The notes: generated by a model from the sequence alone, not told the origin. A stretch of DNA of 6,861 bases from Clostridiales bacterium (GCA_012519645.1 JAAYPU010000236.1:1-6861), one strand, 5' to 3'. Positions 1 to 5,660 are shown, counted from the stretch's first letter. Made by a program: numbers and translations.

Positions 1-514
1 CTTCCTCATCTATTCCTGCATGGACAAATATTTGCTTTTCCGCCTCATAATATAGAGGTAAGCTTTTTAACCAATTGATTAATTCTTTGTGATTGGTTTT
101 TATATCATCTTTTATTAGTTTTGATATTTTGAAACCAACCTCAATAGGATTATAATGTTCCAATTTTATTTTATATATTTTATCTTTTGTTTCCTCTGAT
201 ATAAATGTATTTATGGTAGAAAAATCTTTATCTGCTCCTATCGATTCTATATTCCATACATCATTTTCTTTTGCTTCTAGAAATTCTAAAAACATGGTTT
301 CATGATTTCCTTTTAAAGCTGCAACCTGGCCTGAATAGTTTTCCGTTAATTTTTTTATTCTATATAGTACTTTTGAACTTTCTGGTCCATACCCTATATA
401 ATCTCCGCAAAATATTAATTTGTTCTCTTTGTTCTCCAAATCTATTTTTCCTAGATTCTTCTCCATTGAATCATAATATCCATGTATATCACTCATAGCA
501 TAGATCCTACCCAT
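1..514 (-). CDS. Metallophosphoesterase (calcineurin-like), 3' part beyond window
   Basis: This is a partial gene of 171 complete codons that runs off the left edge with no stop. The ATG at 514 follows an AGGAGAG ribosome binding site (521-527) at about 8 bases. Calcineurin-type motifs appear in order: SDIHG (D9, H11), GDYIGYGP (D38), GNHE (N70, H71) and VHAG (H165). These are metal-binding positions of a two-metal phosphoesterase of the Ser/Thr-phosphatase or diadenosine-tetraphosphatase style. In the classic GDxxDRG box the DR pair is replaced by GY, so the usual phosphate-contacting Arg is missing there and the substrate cannot be assigned. A long insertion (about residues 75-160) separates GNHE from VHAG. 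The gene lies 41 bases after the possible read-through end of the P-loop/zinc gene, in the same direction, and could be co-transcribed. The family call is firm; the substrate is unknown. Confidence 0.85.
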   Translation of the reverse strand, partial: MGRIYAMSDIHGYYDSMEKNLGKIDLENKENKLIFCGDYIGYGPESSKVLYRIKKLTENYSGQVAALKGNHETMFLEFLEAKENDVWNIESIGADKDFSTINTFISEETKDKIYKIKLEHYNPIEVGFKISKLIKDDIKTNHKELINWLKSLPLYYEAEKQIFVHAGIDEE

Positions 515-520
515 ATCTTA

Positions 521-527
521 CTCTCCT
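521..527 (-). promoter_or_regulatory. Ribosome binding site of the 514 phosphoesterase
   Basis: On the minus strand the sequence is AGGAGAG, placed 6-8 bases before the ATG at 514. It decides that start over a second in-frame ATG (residue 7), which would nearly remove the DxH motif's preceding strand. Confidence 0.6.
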
Positions 528-555
528 AAATCCAATATAATATATACTAATCTTA

Positions 556-618
556 TCAACCCTTCTCTTGCAGTTTACTGATATAAGTGTACATATTACC
601 TTCATTATCCAAAAGCTA
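556..618 (-). pseudogene. Amber codon and in-frame C-terminal tail of the P-loop/zinc gene
   Basis: The TAG at 616-618 is followed in the same frame by LLDNEGNMYTYISKLQEKG and then TGA (556-558). The segment has protein-like composition and reads on naturally from RVDSEV, suggesting that the TAG replaced a sense codon, perhaps Tyr (TAT or TAC). There is no ribosome binding site that would let the tail be a separate gene. A nonsense mutation trimming 20 residues is the simple reading; the conserved domains end before it, so the protein may still work. Confidence 0.5.
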
Positions 619-1500
619 TACTTCACTATCTACCCTCAGAATATCCGGTTCTTGCATGATTCTTTCCACTGCCTGCAGTTGTTTTTCGCTTAGTTCTGCA
701 GTTGTTTTTCCTTCAAAAACAATTGCCCAATATGCCGTTTCGGTGATTCCACAGTTTCCACATGTTCTTGGACTTAGTACCCCAAACATACTAGGTGGGT
801 ATACGGCTCCCTCTCCCGGATAGTCCCAACCCTGCTCATAAGCTTCTTTTGATGTAAGTACTGCAATTGCACCACATGACTCGCATATGTGTTTGAAGGG
901 CTTATCACCAAACCCTGCTATTTTTTTCTTTTCTTCATCCCCAAGACCTTTCTCAATAAGTGTTAACTTTGTGTTTTTATCAATGAGTTTTCTCTCAACT
1001 GGCTTATCAGACCAGTCCTGTATTCCTTTATCATTGACCACATAAACATGAGCAAATCCTTCGTTGATACTTGGTATTTCAATTTCTCGCATTTGTGACT
1101 TTATCCAGTCAATGCCTCTTTCTCTTTCTTCATCATTTTTCTGAATATTTTGCAGTAATCTCTCGTCTGATGGCTGCATAACATAAATATCAATCGGTTC
1201 ATCTGTAACAGTCCTAAATGCTTCCAAATATTCTTTTCTCCGAGCAGCTTTATATAAAGTGTGTTCCATAATGACATCTTTACCTTGTGCAAGCAGCTCC
1301 AGCATATCCTTTTTGATCTGGTCATTTGCCAATTGGATAATGTTCCTATATTCTCCTAATGGCATAAGGCTCTTTTTTCTTTCCGCCATTAATTTTCTCT
1401 GATACTCACCAACACTCAAAATGAGACTGTCAGGAAAATTTTCTTTAATAAAGTATGTCTTTCCGGAATATGCTGTGCCCATAACTATTCTTACTGTCAT
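616..1500 (-). CDS. P-loop kinase/ATPase fused to a two-CxxC zinc domain
   Basis: The product is 294 aa from the ATG at 1500, which is preceded by GGAGG (1510-1514). An upstream in-frame ATG at 1560 lies inside the preceding frame and has no such site. Residues 1-160 look like a small P-loop nucleotide kinase or zeta-toxin-style ATPase: Walker A GTAYSGKT (8-15), then a hydrophobic strand DVIMEHT (75-81) suited to Walker B, then an Arg-rich segment. Residues 206-262 form a zinc-ribbon-like module with CESCG (C206, C209) and CGNCG (C247, C250) flanking a GWDYP and SPRTCGNC region. I recall similar stand-alone small proteins from clostridia. Substrate and role are unknown. The frame stops at TAG (616-618), but 19 more sensible codons follow in frame (see the 556-618 entry), so the C-terminus may be truncated. 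The gene begins 4 bases after the stop at 1505, so it is coupled to what precedes it. Confidence 0.75.
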   Translation of the reverse strand: MTVRIVMGTAYSGKTYFIKENFPDSLILSVGEYQRKLMAERKKSLMPLGEYRNIIQLANDQIKKDMLELLAQGKDVIMEHTLYKAARRKEYLEAFRTVTDEPIDIYVMQPSDERLLQNIQKNDEERERGIDWIKSQMREIEIPSINEGFAHVYVVNDKGIQDWSDKPVERKLIDKNTKLTLIEKGLGDEEKKKIAGFGDKPFKHICESCGAIAVLTSKEAYEQGWDYPGEGAVYPPSMFGVLSPRTCGNCGITETAYWAIVFEGKTTAELSEKQLQAVERIMQEPDILRVDSEV

Positions 1501-1504
1501 TTTA

Positions 1505-1926
1505 TCAATCCTCCAATCTATTCTGGCGTAACGCATCCATAAATGCTTCTTGTGATTCAATCCATATAATGTCGTCCAAGAGCAGTTCTTCTTCCTTCAT
1601 AATAATTGGCTTATAAACATTTTGTTCATACGAAAATCTTCCGACTTTATAAAGAAATTTTTGGATGTCATCATCATCTATATTCGAAATTCGATATGCG
1701 TAGTCTTTTTTTCTGCCAAAATAAACAAGTACCAACCCCTGCTTTCTTTCAAGAAGCTCTGTTTCTATTCCGTTAAGAATCCGATTGAAACCTTATATAG
1801 GGAATATTTAGCATCAAGAAAAAGTCAACAGAACCCAATATGCTATCATCTATACTTTTCTTCGGATGAAATTCCAACAGATAGTATAATATTATTGCCG
1901 AAAATGCCATATCGATAAATTTTCAC
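1505..1926 (-). pseudogene. Fragmented small gene upstream of the P-loop/zinc gene
   Basis: The longest piece (1505-1792) is open with no convincing start. Its only initiation candidate of note, TTG at 1735, has a purine run directly against it. It encodes an acidic segment with IDDDDIQKFLYKVGRF and ends ESQEAFMDALRQNRLED, TGA. Two further protein-like stretches precede it in the other frames. One (1776-1910) contains DDSILGSVDFFLMLNIPYIR. The other starts at GTG 1926 and contains KIYRYGIFGNNIILSVG. Joining all three would need two single-base corrections, near 1846 and 1776, and would give a protein of roughly 135-145 aa. I do not recognise the family; size and acidity would fit an immunity-type or other accessory protein, but that is a guess. 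It is possible that only the 3' ORF is real. Confidence 0.45.
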
Positions 1927-1954
1927 CCAAAATATTATAGTCGATTTCTCATCT

Positions 1955-2276
1955 TTATGTGTGAATTCGAAAAATTAAGGAGCCTAAAAGAATTTGAATA
2001 AATATCTTTACAATCTCTGGAACAGTATGTTGCGAACCAGACTTCTTTGATTTGTCAACTAACTGATCCTTTGCTATCTCAGAAATAACACTAATCCTCT
2101 ATAGATAGCTTACATTCGGGCTTTTCTATCTCTTTTCTATTTTACCCTTGACAACAAAACTATGCACTCCAAATGCGTTTAGATTATGAAATCAATGTCG
2201 GTGTATGTAGAAATATATTCACTGCCCCAGAAATATGCGGGAACATATTCATAAATTGTTCATTGTCGAGAACACG
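1955..2276 (-). pseudogene. Non-genic stretch with cryptic coding remnants
   Basis: No ORF with a start signal is present here, but two runs look protein-coding. From 2098 down to a TAA at 1955-1957 there are 47 open codons including VPEIVKIFIQILLGSLIF. This run is preceded in frame by TAG (2099-2101), 8 codons, another TAG (2126-2128) and then NAFGVHSFVVKGKIEKR, which lies in the diverged repeat shared with 3063-3118. A second run in a different frame, directly after the stop at 2277, encodes EYVPAYFWGSEYIS and ends TAA near 2182. These look like 3' ends of lost genes. Family unknown. Confidence 0.35.
2147..2202. repeat. Diverged direct repeat, copy A
   Basis: Pairs without gaps with 3063-3118: 40 of 56 positions identical by eye, including CTTGAC, CTCCAAATG and ATGT. 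The copies flank the 242-aa gene (one 3', one 5'), so the gene may sit in a duplicated unit or between two related gene ends. The minus strand encodes NAFGV..K here and NPFGDFNIDVKR in copy B, in equivalent frames. Confidence 0.5.
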
Positions 2277-3005
2277 TCAATCACTATAGCTACAATTTAT
2301 ATTTGTGATAAATCTAATAAATGATTCAACTATTTCATCGGTGTCTCCATAAAAATCTGCATCTTTGGGATTTAGTACCACATTCCCTGCAGGATTTTTT
2401 CCTATGTCTCCATTTCGACAAGACCCCGGATAACATACAGCAAATTTCTTTTCTACAAAATTTAGACCTATTCCTTTTTCGCTTGTAACTTTGTCATATT
2501 GTAGATCATTAAATATGCAATGAATGGAAGTAACATCATGATATATTCTCATAAAATTGAGTCTGTACCAAGCATCTTCATAGTAAAAAGTCAAATGGCT
2601 ATAAAATCCAGAAGCACTGCCAAGTTTCCACACCAAATACAGGGTTCTATTATCGAAATTTGTTAATTTCTTTATTTTACTTGCTGTATTTACTTCATTT
2701 GCAGGATTTGGTAATCGTTCAAACTTTATTTTCGCATTGCTTTCATTTTTAAAATAACTTTCAAATGCTTTTCCCAATTCTTCCCGCTTTTCCGCATAAG
2801 ATTTTGCTATTTCTTCTCTTAATTCAACTTTTCTTGGAAAAATGTGAAAATTGGACGTTTTATCATCATAACATTTAATTCTATACTCATCACCTAAATA
2901 AGTATCCACTTTTTCTGGGGAATCTTCGCTTTTTCTAACAAATACACTTCCTGGCAAAAAACCTGTTATCTTTTTTATCTCGTCTAAATTACTTGTCATG
3001 CTCAT
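2277..3005 (-). CDS. Hypothetical protein, 242 aa, intact
   Basis: The ORF is complete from ATG 3005 to TGA and has an ideal AGGAGG (3014-3019) 8 bases upstream. A second ATG two codons on would also work. I do not recognise the family. There is no signal peptide or membrane segment; the product looks cytosolic and mixed alpha/beta. Residues about 60-90 form a charged, probably helical stretch (EEIAKSYAEKREELGKAFES). The middle is rich in aromatics (LYLVWKLGSASGFYSHLTFY, YYEDAWYRLNF), and the C-terminal third contains a conserved-looking CYPGSCRNGDIGKNP. The surrounding small cytosolic accessory proteins would fit an immunity- or defence-type cargo gene, but nothing in the sequence proves that. 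Unlike its neighbours on both sides it has no visible damage. Confidence 0.75.
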   Translation of the reverse strand: MSMTSNLDEIKKITGFLPGSVFVRKSEDSPEKVDTYLGDEYRIKCYDDKTSNFHIFPRKVELREEIAKSYAEKREELGKAFESYFKNESNAKIKFERLPNPANEVNTASKIKKLTNFDNRTLYLVWKLGSASGFYSHLTFYYEDAWYRLNFMRIYHDVTSIHCIFNDLQYDKVTSEKGIGLNFVEKKFAVCYPGSCRNGDIGKNPAGNVVLNPKDADFYGDTDEIVESFIRFITNINCSYSD

Positions 3006-3013
3006 TCTTATAT

Positions 3014-3019
3014 CCTCCT
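3014..3019 (-). promoter_or_regulatory. Consensus ribosome binding site of the 242-aa gene
   Basis: AGGAGG on the minus strand, 8 bases before ATG 3005. It is a perfect anti-16S match and fixes the start. Confidence 0.65.
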
Positions 3020-3062
3020 TTTTTCTATCAATAAATGTTATTTCTTTACTTTGTGGTCATCT

Positions 3063-3118
3063 CTTGACGTCAATATTAAAGTCTCCAAATGGGTTGCGAT
3101 TGTGAGATTGATGTAGGT
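3063..3118. repeat. Diverged direct repeat, copy B
   Basis: Partner of 2147-2202. On the minus strand one frame reads YLHQSHNRNPFGDFNIDVKR and then TGA (3057-3059), looking like the 3' end of a lost gene. It lies between the CxxC ORF and the 242-aa gene. Confidence 0.5.
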
Positions 3119-3148
3119 ATCGGTAATAAACTTATCAACACATTCTAT

Positions 3149-3214
3149 TTATTCTTTCAGCCTTTGTTCATAGCAAGAATCACAAAGTGTCAGAACCCGC
3201 CGTAAATCCATCAT
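3149..3214 (-). CDS. 21-aa CxxC small ORF, translationally coupled
   Basis: The ORF begins ATGATG at 3214. The ATG overlaps the TGA of the YbjN-like gene as ATGA, a classic coupling arrangement, with an AGAAGG purine run just upstream inside the preceding gene. It encodes a basic peptide ending LCDSCYEQRLKE, with a CxxC pair (C11, C14) that could bind metal with partners now lost. At 21 aa it is shorter than any zinc-binding family I know, so it may be the 5' stub of a longer protein truncated at the TAA (3149-3151). An uninterrupted small protein is also possible. Confidence 0.4.
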   Translation of the reverse strand: MMDLRRVLTLCDSCYEQRLKE

Positions 3215-3779
3215 CGCCTTCTTTCTAATATCTTTTCCTCTATAACTTTTTCTGTTATGTATGCGATAGACATATCAGCAGTCATTTTCCCCAAAAGCAC
3301 ACCATATACTGCTGGTGTTAGCTTATCAAGTAACTCTGGGCAATACGCTGTCAAATAGTCCGCAGTCTCCACAGGTGCCACCTCATAGAAATCATAATTG
3401 ATAATCGTGGTAATCGTGATATCGCAGCAATCATCCTCAGTCAAATAAATTCGCGGTGTATATAGTATATGCGGCTCATACAAAGTACCATCAGAACAAC
3501 GCAGGAACACTCGTGCATTTATGAAGTTCAGAACGCGAAGCAGTTCATTGATATGCTCGCTTTCCCGGCAGATTTCCGCACCTAAAGCGGAATAATATAC
3601 TCTTGCTTCCATCTCATCCTCATAGAACCAAATGCATGATTCTATGCACTTGTTTGGAGCAGTTATTGCATTGTATACCATAGTAATTTCTATGCAACCG
3701 TTATCAATAGATGAGATGTATCGTATATTGTGGGAATTAAGATAATCTGTTAATTTTTTATTGCTTCACGTTTTGTCAT
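3211..3779 (-). pseudogene. YbjN-like protein, frame broken at an A6 run
   Basis: The start with a good site is ATG 3779, behind GGAGGCGGG about 6-10 bases upstream, reading MTKREAIKN and then TAA (3750-3752). In the -1 frame the coding sequence continues without a break to 3211: LTDYLNSHNIRYISSIDNG joins straight on to the 156-aa frame that opens at ATG 3681. That internal ATG has no ribosome binding site and would lose the first helix and strand. The restored product is 189 aa. Its alpha-beta order (N-terminal helix LTDYLNS, strands, then a helix INELLRVLNFIN followed by strands) resembles the YbjN / type III chaperone-like fold. That assignment rests on pattern, not on motif residues. The break lies in ATAAAAAAT (3753-3761): one missing A, or a -1 shift, restores the frame. 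It follows the DUF1902 gene by 16 bases. Confidence 0.6.
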
Positions 3780-3795
3780 AATAATCCCGCCTCCT

Positions 3796-4170
3796 TTATT
3801 CCAGAATATATAAACCTTCATCAACAACAAATATGTCTCTAGATAGCTTATCCACTTTATTATTCTTGTCTTCTATTAGAGCTAGAACTATTAATCTATC
3901 CTCGCTATTCTTGCTCTCTATATTTTGTAGTACGTTATCTACACTCTTTATATTCACTTCTTGTGTCAACTCTGATATAAACCTCAGTTTAACAACCTCA
4001 TCATGTTCTGGTTCGTTCATCTCTATCAACTCAACAGAAGCCGTTTTGCACTTTTCCATCAGGGCATCCAAAGAACCAGACTCAAGTACTAGTCCAGAGA
4101 TATTATCACTAGTCATAACCCAAACGCAAGCCTTCTCATCCTAGTTTATATGAATCACTCTCTCATCCAT
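3796..4170 (-). pseudogene. DUF1902 / HicB-like protein with in-frame amber codon
   Basis: A strong AAAGGAG (4179-4185) sits 8 bases before ATG 4170. The frame reads MDERVIHIN, TAG (4141-4143), then DEKACVWVMTSDNISGLVLE and on to TAA at 3796. The block after the amber, with SGLVLESGSLDALMEK and VELIEMN, matches my recollection of DUF1902, a HicB-antitoxin-like fold. In that family the residue before DE is often Trp, so TGG to TAG fits. The ATG at 4116 has only a weak, distant purine run and would drop the first strand. About 50 residues after the domain (ending IFVVDEGLYILE) are an unfamiliar tail. No HicA-like toxin lies nearby, so if it is an antitoxin relative it is orphaned. Confidence 0.6.
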
Positions 4171-4178
4171 ATATAATT

Positions 4179-4185
4179 CTCCTTT
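4179..4185 (-). promoter_or_regulatory. Ribosome binding site of the amber-containing DUF1902 gene
   Basis: AAAGGAG on the minus strand, 8 bases before ATG 4170. It shows that translation was meant to begin before the amber codon and not at the internal ATG 4116. Confidence 0.6.
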
Positions 4186-4197
4186 GCTTTTAGATCA

Positions 4198-4214
4198 TGT
4201 TGATAATGTCAACA
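4198..4214. repeat. Perfect inverted repeat upstream of the DUF1902 gene
   Basis: TGTTGATAATGTCAACA: 6-base arms (TGTTGA/TCAACA) around a 5-base spacer. It lies 13 bases before the ribosome binding site, at the point where the P-loop remnant ends. There is no T-tract, so it is not a terminator; an operator is possible, as HicB-like proteins can autoregulate, but this is untested. It could also be chance. Confidence 0.35.
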
Positions 4215-4293
4215 AGAAATCTCGATTACACCATCCACCCTTTCTGCAAAGCAAGTCTTACCCCGTACCTGCGTAACTAGCTATTATAGCCAT
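4209..4293 (-). pseudogene. N-terminal remnant of a P-loop ATPase
   Basis: ATG 4293, behind GGGGTG at 6 bases, reads MAIIASYAGTG and hits TAA (4258-4260). Dropping one G from the GGGG at 4261-4264 gives AGTGKTCFAERVDGVIEIS, i.e. a complete Walker A (GTGKT) followed by the helix and strand expected of a small phage- or element-borne ATPase. This frame then stops at TGA (4209-4211), after 27 codons in all, so most of the gene is missing. It lies 63 bases after the phosphoesterase stop on the same strand and was probably its operon partner. It is a fragment, not a working gene. Confidence 0.5.
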
Positions 4294-4356
4294 AATTTAC
4301 ACCCCGGTTCTATGCTTTTTACCACTATATGAAGATCTGAGACGTCTGAAATTACG

Positions 4357-5058
4357 CTAAGCCGTTTCAAGCTCCAGAAAATCTTCATATAATATCCGAA
4401 CTCTGTCCAAGCACCAATCTAAATGGTAGTGACCGGCATACCAATTTTCATAATTAAGCCGGCTTTCTATAGCGTCCAGCCATTTTTCTGTAGACTTGTC
4501 CACGGTTCTCTGGTCAATATATGGAAGAAATGCCTCTCGTGGTTCATAGGGGAGTGGCACAGTATGTGAAAACACGTAATTTACACTCCATTGTACTTTC
4601 TCCAGCTGAGTCTCCACATATTCCCTAATCCATTCGTCTGGTTGTTCGGAGTCGAACCATGGCATTCCGTTTCTCAGACGATAATATTTATCAACACTAT
4701 ATGCTCCTCCAATAACTATTGCCTTTTTACCATCAAAATCATATATCTCTCCATCTTGTGCAAATAGAATATTGGGATAGTCCTCCTCGTAAAGAACAGT
4801 TCCGCCGTGCCACTGTTTTTCTTCATATCCTTGTATATTGGAAGGCCGCTCTTCATGATTGCCATGAATACAGAACAGCGTCACGGGCAACTGTACCAGT
4901 TCATCCTTAAGCTGCACGTCGCGATCATCCAAATGATAATTAATTCCGGCATCTCCAAGAATAATCATAATATCATCTTCTTGTGTTGTACCATATAGCT
5001 CGCAAAATTCTTCAATTCTATCAAAATCGCCATGCGTATCTCCGGTAATATAAATCAT
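4357..5058 (-). CDS. Metallophosphoesterase, 233 aa, complete
   Basis: All calcineurin-like motifs are present: GDTHGDF (D7, H9), GDAGIN (D36), GNHEERP (N67, H68), SHT (H165) and GHYHLDW (H210, H212). This is a complete two-metal phosphoesterase site, so it should be catalytically active in the cytosol; the substrate (phosphoprotein, nucleotide or nucleic acid) cannot be told from sequence. I chose ATG 5058 because GGAG lies 8 bases upstream and MIYITGDTHGDFDRI is the natural beginning of this family. The same frame stays open for 67 more codons upstream, and GTG 5208 would add 50 charged residues (283 aa) but has no ribosome binding site. The gene ends at TAG and is followed by the P-loop remnant. 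It is the second phosphoesterase in the window and is only distantly similar to the first. Confidence 0.85.
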   Translation of the reverse strand: MIYITGDTHGDFDRIEEFCELYGTTQEDDIMIILGDAGINYHLDDRDVQLKDELVQLPVTLFCIHGNHEERPSNIQGYEEKQWHGGTVLYEEDYPNILFAQDGEIYDFDGKKAIVIGGAYSVDKYYRLRNGMPWFDSEQPDEWIREYVETQLEKVQWSVNYVFSHTVPLPYEPREAFLPYIDQRTVDKSTEKWLDAIESRLNYENWYAGHYHLDWCLDRVRILYEDFLELETA

Positions 5059-5261
5059 TCCGTCATCTCCATCTCCGAACTCTTTTTTTAAGAACCTTTT
5101 TAACGGATCTTTATTTTCATATCGCATACTCGCACAATATTTTAATTTATCAATATGTTTCTGTAATTCTTCGCCACTATTACTCTTTTCTATAAGCCTT
5201 TTATACACATAAAAATTATTACTCTTTGCAACACCATTCTCTTCTCCTATGTGTTTTTATT

Positions 5262-5660
5262 CTACTCTTCATATATAATCGTATCTGATGTCTCCTCTTC
5301 AGTTATAAGACTTTCTGCAATAATCCCTGTATTTACGTCTTCTGTTTCTAGATATTTAATAAATTGCTCTTTGTTTTTGTGGCTTAAAAGTATCGATTCC
5401 CTTGTCGGTCTTTTAATACAAATTATATCAAACTTTTCAATTCTTAATTCTCTTAACTCATCAAGCAGAGTTTTCGGATTCTGTATTTCCGGTCCTGATC
5501 TCATACCGTAAAGCCTCAAACCCAGTTCATCAGCAAATATTGCAGCTACACGGTCTTGTGCTTCCTTCTTCAGCTGAAGATTTTCTGAATTAACAAAATA
5601 GAATATCCTGTCAGTGTTTTCGCTAATTTCTTTAATATACTTACTTAACTCATGATTCAT
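5262..5660 (-). CDS. Small protein with altered serine-recombinase-like fold, 132 aa
   Basis: The start is ATG 5660 with a G6 run (5673-5678) 12 bases upstream. The frame extends further up to a TTG at 5816, but that overlaps the preceding gene. The layout resembles the catalytic domain of serine recombinases: a first strand RIFYFVNSENLQ where the family has YxRVS, a helix with KKEAQDRVAAIFADELGL, a segment GMRSGPE, then LLDELRELRIEKFDIICIKR. The nucleophile position matches S25 and the pair R84/R87 has the spacing of the family's DRxxR. However, the first Arg is V23 and the Asp is K83, and no DNA-binding domain follows. If related, it is a non-recombining derivative. This assignment is from pattern only and could be wrong. 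It lies 46 bases after the 260-aa gene and ends at TAG. Confidence 0.6.
   Translation of the reverse strand: MNHELSKYIKEISENTDRIFYFVNSENLQLKKEAQDRVAAIFADELGLRLYGMRSGPEIQNPKTLLDELRELRIEKFDIICIKRPTRESILLSHKNKEQFIKYLETEDVNTGIIAESLITEEETSDTIIYEE

Noticed and set aside
271..498. Plus-strand ORF of 75 codons
   Set aside because: It is the antisense shadow of the phosphoesterase at 1-514, whose motifs and ribosome binding site are clear.
587..823. Plus-strand ORF of 78 codons
   Set aside because: Antisense to the zinc-domain part of the 616-1500 gene; no start signal or recognisable protein.
1622..1918. Plus-strand ORF of 98 codons
   Set aside because: No ribosome binding site, and it overlaps minus-strand remnants with better protein character.
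2094..2134. Possible terminator AGATAG..CTATCT (2103-2131)
   Set aside because: Six-base AT-rich arms with a 17-base loop and no T-run; too weak.
3833..4144. Plus-strand Ser/Leu-rich ORF of 103 codons
   Set aside because: Composition is that of an antisense reading of the DUF1902 gene.
3796..4170. HicAB-type toxin-antitoxin pair
   Set aside because: The DUF1902 domain is HicB-like, but no HicA-sized gene lies on either side.
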